Notes under the pieces: generated by a model
Databases searched by the model: none
What the model was told of the DNA's origin: nothing
The model's input: the letters and a program-made list of their open reading frames with translations, nothing else
Shown here: one piece after another, positions 1 to 8,640 of the stretch
How positions within the stretch are numbered: position 1 is the stretch's first letter
Layout: each line of letters starts with the position of its first letter
Program-made: the position numbers and the translations under genes
NCBI GenBank assembly: GCA_001874335.1
Contig: MPDE01000002.1
Coordinates: forward strand, 248,001-312,000
Source: Bacteroidetes bacterium MedPE-SWsnd-G2
Lineage (GTDB): Bacteria; Bacteroidota; Bacteroidia; Flavobacteriales; Flavobacteriaceae
Direction: 5' to 3'
Length of the DNA stretch: 64,000 nt

Positions 1-728
1 CATTAGGTCAAGGTGCTTTAGATGCTTTAGTTGGGATTATTGGCGGTCTTTTTGGAGGATGGATATTTACTATAAATTATGAATCCATTGCTCCCTATTT
101 TGGAACTAACTACGGTCCTATTTCATTATATTCTCTTTTAGAAGGGAAACCAATAGTCTTTTATGCGTTGACTATTTTATTTGGTTGTTCTCTCATGTAC
201 ATTGCTTTTAAATTGGATGACCTTGAAGGCAGGAAAAATAAAAAATGGTTAATTACCGGGTTGGCATTTGCTCTTATAAATGGTATTATGCTACTTAATG
301 TTGTATTTTCAAGACCTATTGGTGCTTCAACTGCATATCCGTATTTAGCAGATATCATTTCAAACGACGTAAATAACACTTATTTCAAAATGATTTCTGG
401 TCCCGGTAGCTGGGAGTTAATGTTTTTAGTCGGCGCTTTTTTTGCAGGACTTTTACCTGCCCTATATAACAAATCTTATAGACTCAGTTTCATCCAAGAA
501 AGATGGCAACACTATTTTGGATCTAACCTTTGGAAACGATTAATATGGGCATTTTTAGGTGGGTTTTTATTGATATTTGGTGCTCGGGTTGCAGGAGGCT
601 GTGCAAGTGGCCATATACTTTCTGGTGTCATGCAAATGGGTATTGGTAGTTTGGTTTTTGCACTTTTTACCTTTATAGCCTTTATCATTACCGGAAAGTA
701 TTTTTACAAATCAAGTTTCGGAAAGTAA
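1..728 (+). CDS. YeeE/YedE family membrane transporter, 5' end missing
   Basis: The reading frame is open from base 3 through the stop at 728, so the gene begins upstream of the window and only about the last 241 codons are present. The product is a multi-pass inner-membrane protein rich in Gly and aromatic residues. The segment GARVAGGCASGHILSG near the C-terminus is the conserved Gly-Ala-Arg...Gly-Gly-Cys...Ser-Gly-His signature of the YeeE/YedE (sulfur transport, TsuA-like) family, whose Cys is thought to relay thiosulfate-type sulfur. An internal ATG at 168 should not be taken as the start, because coding continues upstream. The sulfur-compound role is inferred from the family; the substrate is not visible here. 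Confidence 0.85.
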   Translation, partial: LGQGALDALVGIIGGLFGGWIFTINYESIAPYFGTNYGPISLYSLLEGKPIVFYALTILFGCSLMYIAFKLDDLEGRKNKKWLITGLAFALINGIMLLNVVFSRPIGASTAYPYLADIISNDVNNTYFKMISGPGSWELMFLVGAFFAGLLPALYNKSYRLSFIQERWQHYFGSNLWKRLIWAFLGGFLLIFGARVAGGCASGHILSGVMQMGIGSLVFALFTFIAFIITGKYFYKSSFGK

Positions 729-756
729 TCCTATACAAAACGATTAAAACTACGTC

Positions 757-2175
757 ATGAATATACTGTTAACCGGAGCCACAGGTTATATTGGCAAAAG
801 ATTACTCCCCTTACTAATTAAAGAGGGGCATAATGTTATTTGCTGTGTACGTGACAAATCACGATTTAACCCACCAACCTCACTACAATCCAAACTCACA
901 GTACTTGAAATAGACTTACTTGATAAATCTTCCTTAGAAAAAATACCTACTGACATTGATGTTGCTTTTTATTTGGTGCATTCTATGTCTGCTTCAGATA
1001 ATTATTCTGATTTAGAAACACAATGCGCCACTAATTTCCAATCCAGATTGTCTCTCACCAAAGTAAAGCAAGTTATTTACCTGAGCGGAATTACAAATGA
1101 AACAGTACTTTCAAAACACCTAACGTCTCGACAAACAGTTGAAAACCAATTGCAAAAAGGCAGCTACAACCTAACTACTTTTAGGGCGGGTATTATTGTA
1201 GGTTCAGGCAGCGCTTCTTTTGAAATTATTAGAGATTTGGTTGAAAAACTGCCCATAATGATTACGCCTAAATGGTTGAATACAAAATGTCAACCTATAG
1301 GGATTTCAGATGTGTTACTCATTTTGACATCCGCAATAAACCACCCCAAAACCTTTAATCAAAATTTTGACATTGGATGTAATGATATCCTAACGTATAA
1401 GCAAATGTTATTACAATTTGCGGAAGTTAGAAACCTAAAACGACGCATTTTTATCGTTCCCGTTATGACTCCTAAACTTTCATCATATTGGTTGTATTTC
1501 GTAACATCTACCTCATATAATCTCGCAAGATCACTTGTAGAAAGTATGAAGGTTGAAGTAATATGTAGGAATCACGATATCATGAACATTCTAAAAATCA
1601 CTCCCATATCATACAAAGAAGCCATTAAAAAGGCATTTACAAAAATTGAAAATAATGATATCGTTTCAAGTTGGAAGGATTCTTATTCTAGTAGTGACAC
1701 CAGCGTGAATATTACCGAATTTATAAATGTCCCATCATTTGGGTGCTTCAAGGATAAACGCAAAAAACATATTAGCGATTTAGAACAAACAAAGTCAAAA
1801 ATTTGGCGCATTGGTGGTAAAACGGGGTGGTATTATGGTAATGCACTTTGGCGAATGAGAGGATTAATAGATAAAGTTTTTGGTGGTGTAGGACTTAGAA
1901 GAGGAAGAACCAACGTCGACACCATAGCTGTTGGGGATGCACTCGATTTTTGGCGTGTAATATATGCCGACAAGACTGAAGGCAGGCTATTACTATTTGC
2001 TGAAATGAAACTTCCGGGAGAAGCTTGGTTAGAATTTAAAGTAGAAGATCAATCGTTAATCCAAACCGCCACATTTAGACCTTTAGGTTTGGCTGGAAGA
2101 TTGTATTGGTATGCGGTACTTCCTTTTCATGGTTTAATATTTAACGGACTTATTACTGCATTAACAAAAGACTAA
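757..2175 (+). CDS. SDR-type NAD(P)-binding protein with C-terminal DUF2867
   Basis: The 472-residue protein opens with a Rossmann dinucleotide-binding motif (GATGYIGKRLLP, about residues 7-18) typical of atypical short-chain dehydrogenase/NAD(P)H-binding proteins. The last 150 residues (from about WRIGGKTGWYYGN) match the DUF2867 domain, including the closing pattern TFRPLGLAGRLYWYAVLPFH. The same fold combination is known from YbjT-like proteins of unknown substrate. There is no signal peptide, so it is probably cytoplasmic, possibly membrane-associated through the hydrophobic tail. It follows the YeeE gene by 28 bases. The family call is strong; no reaction can be assigned. Confidence 0.8.
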   Translation: MNILLTGATGYIGKRLLPLLIKEGHNVICCVRDKSRFNPPTSLQSKLTVLEIDLLDKSSLEKIPTDIDVAFYLVHSMSASDNYSDLETQCATNFQSRLSLTKVKQVIYLSGITNETVLSKHLTSRQTVENQLQKGSYNLTTFRAGIIVGSGSASFEIIRDLVEKLPIMITPKWLNTKCQPIGISDVLLILTSAINHPKTFNQNFDIGCNDILTYKQMLLQFAEVRNLKRRIFIVPVMTPKLSSYWLYFVTSTSYNLARSLVESMKVEVICRNHDIMNILKITPISYKEAIKKAFTKIENNDIVSSWKDSYSSSDTSVNITEFINVPSFGCFKDKRKKHISDLEQTKSKIWRIGGKTGWYYGNALWRMRGLIDKVFGGVGLRRGRTNVDTIAVGDALDFWRVIYADKTEGRLLLFAEMKLPGEAWLEFKVEDQSLIQTATFRPLGLAGRLYWYAVLPFHGLIFNGLITALTKD

Positions 2176-2233
2176 ACTAAAACACTATTTGTCAGTAATT
2201 TGCGTTTTACAAAAAAAACCAACCTGATCATTT

Positions 2234-3883
2234 ATGCGATACTTAGTCATTCTGTATATTTTCATTTTAAGCATAACTTCAAATGCTCAAACTTTCAGAA
2301 TTCAATCCATCGACTCTATTCTAAATTCTTACGGAATTCAAGGCTTTAGTCCGGGGTTTACGGTGGGTATTGTTCATGAAGATAACCTCCTTTATCATGG
2401 ATATAGAGGCTATATGAATCTGGAATACAATTTACCTTTTAACGATTCAACCGTTATAAGTTTGGCTTCAGTAACAAAACAATTCACTTCCGCGTGTATC
2501 GCTATATTGGAAAAGCGAGGAAAATTATCTATTGAAGATGATGTTAGAACGTATATCCCAGAATTAAAAGATTATGGATCTATAATAAAAATAAAACACC
2601 TGTTAAATCACACAAGCGGTATACGTAATCATAACGTATTATTAAATCTAATGGGTTTTGATTATAACCATGAAGGCTATACCAACAAAAGTATCCAAAA
2701 GTTAATGTTTCAACAAGAAGGCGTAAACAACAAGCCTGGTGAAAAAATGTTGTACTCCAATACCAATTATGTTTTACTCGCATTAATTATAGAACGAGTA
2801 TCCAATGAGTCCTTACCAGAATTCGCAAAATCTAATTTGTTTGAGCCGTTACAAATGAATTCTACATTTTATAAAAGTAATTTAAATGCCATAATAAAAA
2901 ACAGGTCTTATCCTTATTATTACCATAATGGCTCGCATTACCAGAGGAAGTCTTTAACACATTGCATTGGAGCCGGAGGCATAAAAACCACTATAAGGGA
3001 TATGGAAAAATGGGCTCAAGTATATTTAGACAATACACATAAACTTCATTATTTAGGCCTTTTTACAACCCAAACTGAAACACTCAACAACAACGAACAA
3101 ATGACTCACGGCAAAGGTATGTTTACGTCTAATTATAACGGGCTAAAAACCTATAATCATAACGGTAGAGATATTGGAATGCGATCACAATTTTTGATAA
3201 TACCTGATTTAAATCTCGCCATATTTGTATATTCTAATACAGATGAAATTAATGCAGTAGATCTGTCTTATAGCCTACTAAATCTGTGGATACCTGAACA
3301 ATCTAAATCCGAAGTACCAAAGAACGCACAAACATTCAGCAGTAAAAACCTAATAAAATTTACTGGAGATTTCCAAGAATTAAACAGTGATTTAAGAATG
3401 AAAATGTTTGTTGAAAATGACACTTTAAAAGCTTTAAGTAGTTTTGGTCGTAACCCTATTCCATTAATTCGTGAGTCTAAAACCTCATTTTCAAGAAAAA
3501 ACAATCCTTCAGTGAAATACGAGTATATATTGCATAATCAAACGGCAGAACTATTAAATGTAGATTTTGGAGGCGCTCAGTTTTATTTTGAAAAAGTTAC
3601 TCTTAGCGGCAACCCAAATTCAAACGTTTCTGATTTTGTTGGCAGTTATTATTCAAAAGAACTGAATGTTACATATGACCTAAAAGTTGAAGACAATAAA
3701 TTAGTATTGAATTACCCAAACTCTAATAACATAATCTTAAATGAAGGAGAACAAGATGTTTTTGGTTCTAATCGCAGAACGAAATATGAATTTATTAGAA
3801 ATAACAAAGGACAAGTCAATCGGTTTTTGGTCTCCTCTGAAGGGACGGTAAAAGATATTTTATTTCATAAAATTTTGAGATAA
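2234..3883 (+). CDS. Exported serine hydrolase, beta-lactamase class C/PBP4* fold
   Basis: A Sec signal peptide covers about residues 1-19 and ends in Ser-Asn-Ala-Gln. The catalytic set of the beta-lactamase class C/serine hydrolase superfamily is present: S79-x-x-K82 (SVTK), Y174-S-N176, and H309-N-G311 in the position of the KTG motif. The 549-residue length leaves a C-terminal region of about 190 residues after the hydrolase domain, common in Bacteroidota members. Likely a periplasmic peptidase or esterase acting on D-amino-acid peptides or small esters; a true antibiotic-resistance role is not implied. It stands alone between unrelated genes. Confidence 0.85.
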   Translation: MRYLVILYIFILSITSNAQTFRIQSIDSILNSYGIQGFSPGFTVGIVHEDNLLYHGYRGYMNLEYNLPFNDSTVISLASVTKQFTSACIAILEKRGKLSIEDDVRTYIPELKDYGSIIKIKHLLNHTSGIRNHNVLLNLMGFDYNHEGYTNKSIQKLMFQQEGVNNKPGEKMLYSNTNYVLLALIIERVSNESLPEFAKSNLFEPLQMNSTFYKSNLNAIIKNRSYPYYYHNGSHYQRKSLTHCIGAGGIKTTIRDMEKWAQVYLDNTHKLHYLGLFTTQTETLNNNEQMTHGKGMFTSNYNGLKTYNHNGRDIGMRSQFLIIPDLNLAIFVYSNTDEINAVDLSYSLLNLWIPEQSKSEVPKNAQTFSSKNLIKFTGDFQELNSDLRMKMFVENDTLKALSSFGRNPIPLIRESKTSFSRKNNPSVKYEYILHNQTAELLNVDFGGAQFYFEKVTLSGNPNSNVSDFVGSYYSKELNVTYDLKVEDNKLVLNYPNSNNIILNEGEQDVFGSNRRTKYEFIRNNKGQVNRFLVSSEGTVKDILFHKILR

Positions 3884-3962
3884 GTTAAAACAACATTTAC
3901 TACGAATATTAAATTATTTAATACTTTAGTTCAAACTAATCCTCGTCAAAGTCAACATACCA

Positions 3963-4487
3963 ATGAATTATAAAATTGAAGATGCTTTAGCCATTCTAAA
4001 AAGAACTCCTAAAGTCTTAAAACAACTTTTAAGCGGTTTACCAAATCAATGGTTACATTCTAATGAAGGCGAGAAAACTTGGAGTCCGTATGATGTTACT
4101 GGGCATCTGGTTCATGGCGAAAAAACAGATTGGCTAACACGAATTAACATTATCCTATCAGATTCAGAAGAGAAAACGTTTCAAACTTTTGACAGATTTG
4201 CTCAGTTTAATGAAGATCAAAACAAACCAATTGAAAACTTATTAGCTCAATTCTCAGAATTAAGGACAGAAAATTTAGAGCAATTACTTCACTTAAACAT
4301 TACCCCCGATCAATTGCAATTGCAAGGGATACACCCGCAACTAGGGCCGGTTACATTAGAACAATTATTATCTACTTGGGTCGCTCATGATCTTGGACAT
4401 ATTGCCCAAATTACGCGAGTAATGGCAAAACAATATGAAAATGAAGTAGGACCTTGGAAAGCCTATTTAGGGGTTTTAAATCGATAA
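3963..4487 (+). CDS. DinB family protein (putative metal-dependent hydrolase)
   Basis: A 174-residue helical protein with the DinB/DUF664 metal-binding pattern. One histidine lies in the GHLVHGEK segment of the first half, and two lie in the late motif WVAHDLGHIAQITR, giving the usual His triad. DinB-fold enzymes include bacillithiol- and mycothiol-dependent transferases, which would fit with the bacillithiol gene bshB1 at 28.2-28.9 kb. That link is an inference and the substrate is unknown. The stop is followed six bases later by the acetyltransferase start, so the two genes are probably co-transcribed. Confidence 0.75.
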   Translation: MNYKIEDALAILKRTPKVLKQLLSGLPNQWLHSNEGEKTWSPYDVTGHLVHGEKTDWLTRINIILSDSEEKTFQTFDRFAQFNEDQNKPIENLLAQFSELRTENLEQLLHLNITPDQLQLQGIHPQLGPVTLEQLLSTWVAHDLGHIAQITRVMAKQYENEVGPWKAYLGVLNR

Positions 4488-4493
4488 CTATAA

Positions 4494-4988
4494 ATGATAG
4501 AAATAAAACTAGTACACCAATTACCAGAATTAAACTTAGTTGAAACACTAGCTAAAGAAATCTGGACTGAGCACTATACTCCCATTATTGGAAGAGCTCA
4601 AGTAGCATATATGCTAAACAAATTTCAATCTGTAGAAACCATGTCTAATCAAATAGATGAAGGCTACCAATACTACGCTATTTTGCATGACGACAAAATG
4701 AAAGGCTACTTCTCTATTCAAAAAAGAGAACACAAGTTATTTCTAAGCAAACTCTATGTTTTAAAATCTCAACGCGGACTTGGATTAGGAAAAGCAGCTA
4801 TTCAATATATTACCAAACAAGCCCCTCAATTAGACTGTGATTGCATTGCCTTAACCGTAAATAGATTTAATAAAAAATCTATTAAAGCTTACGAGAAAAT
4901 GGGATTCACAAATATAGGAGAAGTGGTTATGGATATTGGTGAAGGCTATATTATGGATGATTACATTCTTGAAAAGAAAATAAACTAG
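4494..4988 (+). CDS. GNAT family N-acetyltransferase
   Basis: A 164-residue protein with the GNAT acetyl-CoA-binding motif A. The stretch LYVLKSQRGLGLGKAAIQYI gives the R-G-x-G-x-G/A pyrophosphate loop, followed by the beta-5/alpha-4 segment LTVNRFNKKSIKAYEKMGF, where the Asn and the Tyr are typical. The acceptor cannot be predicted; a small amine or an N-terminal amino group is possible. It lies six bases after the DinB gene in the same direction. Confidence 0.85.
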   Translation: MIEIKLVHQLPELNLVETLAKEIWTEHYTPIIGRAQVAYMLNKFQSVETMSNQIDEGYQYYAILHDDKMKGYFSIQKREHKLFLSKLYVLKSQRGLGLGKAAIQYITKQAPQLDCDCIALTVNRFNKKSIKAYEKMGFTNIGEVVMDIGEGYIMDDYILEKKIN

Positions 4989-5030
4989 TAATCAATCATT
5001 TTAGTATCTTTTACATCCTAATCCAAAAAC

Positions 5031-6215
5031 ATGAAATTATTCCACTTTAAAGACTTGAAATTGAATAGATGGAATTTTGTATCTCAACACCTTTTTCTTC
5101 TTTTTCTTTTATTAGGCGCTTCGTCCTGTCAACAGAAAGCGAACAGCCAAGTTAAGAAGGAAACAGTGCCAGTAAAGCAACAATCATCACCTATACCCTA
5201 TTCCCTGGTAGACTCATCTACAATTATTTTGGATTATGATATGCCAATTGAAAATGTAAATCCAACTGACATTCCAAATAACCTTCTTGTGCCTTTATTT
5301 TATGAAGGTCAATTGTGTCATTGGATTCGTGAAATTTATCAAGATAAAAGGGGTGATTTATGGTTTGGCACCAACCATTACGGCGTAATTAGATATCAGG
5401 ACAACACATTAACATACATCTCTGAAAAAGAGGGTTTAGGTGGTAATAGATTAAATGCTATAACAGAAGATCAAAACGGGAATACTTGGTTTGGTGTATC
5501 TGGTGGATTAACTGCTTTTAACGGCAAAACATTTAAAACCTATACCTCTACAGATGGCTTGCTAAATAATGAAGTTTGGAGTTTATGTTTAGATTCTAAG
5601 GGTATACTTTGGATTGGGACTATTGATGGACTTTGTACGTTTGACGGTAAATCATTTTCAAAAGTTGAATTACCATTAGCTCCAATTGATAACCCTAACC
5701 CTATTCTGTCGGACAAACGAATCAATAGTATTTATGAAGATAACCAAGGGGTAATATGGGTTGGTACTGATGGGTATGGTATTTGCAAAATTGAGAATGA
5801 TTCTATCACATATTTAAATACAACTCATGGATTGCCGGACAATAACATCACTGGGTTTTTGGAGGATCATGGAGGAAATATGTGGATTGGCACGATGCAT
5901 GGCGGAATCAGCAGATACAATGGTAAAGAATTTAAAAACTTCACAGCAGACGGCCTAATTCAAGGTGTAGAAATATCAGGTTTATACCAAGACAAAAACA
6001 ATGCAATTTGGTTTAGTGCTGAACATCAAGGCGTGTACAAATACAATGGCAAAGAATTCACTAATTATTATAAAGACAATGGATTATTTTCTGGAGGAAT
6101 TATTTCCATTTATCAAGATGAGCAAAACAGATTTTGGTTTGGTGGATGGAAAGGGCTTTTTAGATTTCAAAACCAAAAATTTGAAGCAGTCACCAAAAAA
6201 GGACCTTGGCGGTAA
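5031..6215 (+). CDS. Beta-propeller lipoprotein with regulator-propeller repeats
   Basis: The N-terminus is a lipoprotein signal with lipobox LLLGASSC, making C33 the likely lipidated residue. The rest is built from at least six repeats of about 40 residues with the pattern I-x-x-I-x-x-D-x-x-G-x-x-W-x-G-T (for example IREIYQDKRGDLWFGT, ITEDQNGNTWFGV, GFLEDHGGNMWIGT). These are the two-component-regulator propeller (Reg_prop) repeats that form the sensor part of Bacteroidota hybrid two-component proteins. Here there is no transmembrane segment, kinase or DNA-binding domain after the propeller. A free-standing ligand-binding or adhesion lipoprotein is the best reading. Confidence 0.8.
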   Translation: MKLFHFKDLKLNRWNFVSQHLFLLFLLLGASSCQQKANSQVKKETVPVKQQSSPIPYSLVDSSTIILDYDMPIENVNPTDIPNNLLVPLFYEGQLCHWIREIYQDKRGDLWFGTNHYGVIRYQDNTLTYISEKEGLGGNRLNAITEDQNGNTWFGVSGGLTAFNGKTFKTYTSTDGLLNNEVWSLCLDSKGILWIGTIDGLCTFDGKSFSKVELPLAPIDNPNPILSDKRINSIYEDNQGVIWVGTDGYGICKIENDSITYLNTTHGLPDNNITGFLEDHGGNMWIGTMHGGISRYNGKEFKNFTADGLIQGVEISGLYQDKNNAIWFSAEHQGVYKYNGKEFTNYYKDNGLFSGGIISIYQDEQNRFWFGGWKGLFRFQNQKFEAVTKKGPWR

Positions 6216-6242
6216 ATTCTAATCTACAAAATTAGTTAACAA

Positions 6243-6977
6243 ATGGAGCATGAAAATATCAACGCCAAAAACAAAGCCATTTGGGATACCAACGCTTCAG
6301 ACTGGGACCAGGCTATGGGAGAATTTGGTAATGACTGGCACAACCAACTTATAGCTCCAATTACAGAAAACCTTCTCAATTTAAAATCTGGAGATCAACT
6401 TTTAGATATTGGTTGTGGAAATGGGATATTTGCACGACGAATGGCTGATAAAACCGTAAATGTTTTGGCCTGTGATTTTTCCAGTAAACTGCTAAAAAAG
6501 GCACGCTCATATACCACCAATAATATTACTTATCAAGAGTTAGATATCACAAATCTAAATCAACTAAAATCATTAAAAGGGAAAACCTATAATGGTATTG
6601 CTGCAAATATGGTATTAATGGATTTACCCCATATAGAGCCTATATTCTCGCAAATTAGCCAACTGTTGACCCCTGATGGAAGCTTTGTATTGTCTATCCA
6701 ACATCCAAGCTTTAATTCAGAATTCACTACTGTTAAAAAGGATTCAATTCAAATTTCAGATTATAATACCATAAGCACATCAAAGGGTGAAGCCATTAAA
6801 AATCAAACTGAAAAGCAATATTATTTTCATAGACCTTTGAGTTATTATATCAACATGGGTTCAACATATAATTTAGTTACCGTAGAATGTCAAGAGCCAA
6901 CATTTACTGATTCAAGCAAAAAAATATATTCTAAAATACCTCCTATTATTATTCTTAAAATGAAAATCAATAAATAA
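6243..6977 (+). CDS. Class I SAM-dependent methyltransferase
   Basis: A 244-residue cytoplasmic protein with SAM-binding motif I LLDIGCGNGIFARRM at about residues 55-69. An acidic residue follows beta-2 (VLACDFSSKLL), and a post-I segment reads ANMVLMDLPHIEP. This is the Methyltransf_11/25 arrangement. The C-terminal third is smaller and shows no feature that fixes the substrate. It begins 27 bases after the propeller lipoprotein gene. Confidence 0.85.
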   Translation: MEHENINAKNKAIWDTNASDWDQAMGEFGNDWHNQLIAPITENLLNLKSGDQLLDIGCGNGIFARRMADKTVNVLACDFSSKLLKKARSYTTNNITYQELDITNLNQLKSLKGKTYNGIAANMVLMDLPHIEPIFSQISQLLTPDGSFVLSIQHPSFNSEFTTVKKDSIQISDYNTISTSKGEAIKNQTEKQYYFHRPLSYYINMGSTYNLVTVECQEPTFTDSSKKIYSKIPPIIILKMKINK

Positions 6978-7038
6978 GAATTAATAAAACTCATTCAAAC
7001 GGCCCTTATACGTGTTTAAAGTCATAGTTGGCTCAATC

Positions 7039-7073
7039 TTGCTTTATTTTAAATCCCTTCCTATATAGATTTG
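7039..7073 (+). promoter_or_regulatory. Possible Bacteroidota sigma-70 promoter
   Basis: A perfect -7 element TAGATTTG (7066-7073, consensus TAnnTTTG) lies 18 bases before the ATG at 7092. A TTG at 7039-7041 could be the -33 element, but the spacer of 24 is a little long. It would drive the carboxypeptidase-regulatory/transglutaminase pair. Confidence 0.4.
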
Positions 7074-7091
7074 AAATAAACAATAGATATT

Positions 7092-7550
7092 ATGAACACA
7101 CAATTACAACCTCATGCATGGAGCTTAAATCCATCACAAATTAATTTTCAATTTTCAGTTTTAAACTTGTCCTTTAGGCTAATGGCATTTATTATGTTTC
7201 TAGCCCTTTCATCCTCAAGCCTAAATGCACAAACCAAATCTGACACCACCATTCAAGATGTCTCAGTACAGGGCGTAGTAAATTCTGAAGAAGGTCCATT
7301 GGCAGAAGTAAGCATCTTAAAAAAAGGAACTACAGAAGGTACCATTACTGACAAAAACGGAAAGTATCGTTTTCCATCGCCTTTAAAAGTGGGTGATGTA
7401 TTAATCTATAGCTATTTAGGTTATGTGACTCAAGAAGTGAGTATTGACAGCAATTCGTCTGTACTAAATATTGAATTGCCTTTGGAAATAGCTGAAATTT
7501 TATGCGCACCTGCAACAACAACTTTATATAAATCTAAACGTAGAAACTAG
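7092..7550 (+). CDS. Exported protein with a carboxypeptidase-regulatory-like domain
   Basis: A 152-residue protein. After an unusually long N-terminal region (about 30 residues before the hydrophobic segment) comes a Sec-like signal ending SSSLNAQ, then one CarboxypepD_reg-like beta-sandwich. Its landmarks are VQGVVNSEEGPLAEVSI, the turn TDKNGKYRF and the strand IYSYLGYVTQEV. In Bacteroidota this domain normally opens SusC/TonB-dependent receptors, but here it stands alone and the protein ends soon after it. The start could be at an internal Met (about residue 32 or 36), which would give a conventional signal peptide. It is followed after three bases by the transglutaminase-like gene. Confidence 0.7.
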   Translation: MNTQLQPHAWSLNPSQINFQFSVLNLSFRLMAFIMFLALSSSSLNAQTKSDTTIQDVSVQGVVNSEEGPLAEVSILKKGTTEGTITDKNGKYRFPSPLKVGDVLIYSYLGYVTQEVSIDSNSSVLNIELPLEIAEILCAPATTTLYKSKRRN

Positions 7551-7553
7551 ACT

Positions 7554-8576
7554 ATGAGATGCCTTTTACTTTTAATTTTCTGTATCACAACCCAAGCTCA
7601 GACTTCCGATTTTAAATCCATTGATTTTAGATTGGCCGATAGCATAGCAGCAGAATACAAGGTAAAAGGCATTAATAATCTCCCGCTATTAACTCAAAAT
7701 CTAACAATAAACTTAAATACTGATGTAGAAAAGTTTAGAGCTATTTACACTTGGGTATGCTCCAATATTTCTAATGATTACAATCTGTCATTTAGAAATA
7801 ATAGAAGACGAAATAAATATGTTCAAGATGAAGATAACTTGACCCAATGGAACAAGGAATTCAATGCCAAAGTGTTCAAAACCCTTAAACGAAAACATAA
7901 AACCCTATGCACAGGTTATGCTTATTTAATTAAAAGCATGGCTATTTTAGCAAATATTGAATGTAAAATCATTAATGGATATGGCAAAAACAGCCAAACA
8001 GGTTCAAAAGATTTAAGAAGCCCAAACCATTCATGGAATGCTGTAAAACTCAATAACAAATGGTATTTATGTGATCCTACTTGGTCTGCGATAAAAGGAA
8101 CAGGTCTTTCATCATCCCAATCAAAACAACGCATTGAAGCGTATTTTTTAGCTGACCCTAAGCTGTTTTCTTTAAACCACTTTCCAGTGGAAGAAAAATG
8201 GTTTTTATTAGATTCAAACAAACCAAATTTCGATTCATTTTCAAACGCACCTATTTTATACAGCAAGGCATTTAACAGTTTCTCATCTCATGATTTTCCA
8301 AAATCATTAATTACAAATTTGGTCAAAAATGAAACTGTTCAATTCAAATATTCAATGCATAGTGTAATAGACAAGGATGACATTAAATTACTAATCATAG
8401 ATGGGAACTCTGATTTACTATTTTCTCCAGAATCAATAACAATTGAAAACAAACAACTTATATTTCAATACCAATTTAAGTATTCTGGTTTTTATGATGT
8501 GCATTTACTTATAGATAACGAAGCAGCTGCTTCCTATTCTTTTAACGTATCATCAACTGATATCGTTTCTAAATAG
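7554..8576 (+). CDS. Exported transglutaminase-like (papain fold) protein
   Basis: A signal peptide (MRCLLLLIFCITTQAQ) is followed by a transglutaminase-core domain with the catalytic triad visible as C119 (TLCTGYAY), H159 (SPNHSWNAV) and D174 (YLCDPTW). The DPTW ending is characteristic of the bacterial transglutaminase/protease superfamily that also includes the Kyphoscoliosis-type peptidases. About 150 residues without an obvious domain follow. Expected in the periplasm or at the surface, acting as a peptidase or amide-transfer enzyme. It lies three bases after the preceding secreted protein and is likely co-transcribed with it. Confidence 0.8.
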   Translation: MRCLLLLIFCITTQAQTSDFKSIDFRLADSIAAEYKVKGINNLPLLTQNLTINLNTDVEKFRAIYTWVCSNISNDYNLSFRNNRRRNKYVQDEDNLTQWNKEFNAKVFKTLKRKHKTLCTGYAYLIKSMAILANIECKIINGYGKNSQTGSKDLRSPNHSWNAVKLNNKWYLCDPTWSAIKGTGLSSSQSKQRIEAYFLADPKLFSLNHFPVEEKWFLLDSNKPNFDSFSNAPILYSKAFNSFSSHDFPKSLITNLVKNETVQFKYSMHSVIDKDDIKLLIIDGNSDLLFSPESITIENKQLIFQYQFKYSGFYDVHLLIDNEAAASYSFNVSSTDIVSK

Positions 8577-8640
8577 AGAATGCTATTACCTTTGTTAAGG
8601 CTTTTCTTTTCCTTAAATTGACCCTTCAATTATCCCCAGA

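Noticed and set aside
5300-6200. DNA tandem repeats in the propeller gene
   Set aside because: The repetition is at protein level only; the DNA copies have diverged and show no recent duplication.
7922-8266. A 114-codon minus-strand ORF opposite the transglutaminase gene
   Set aside because: Opposite a gene whose catalytic triad is plain; no motif of its own.
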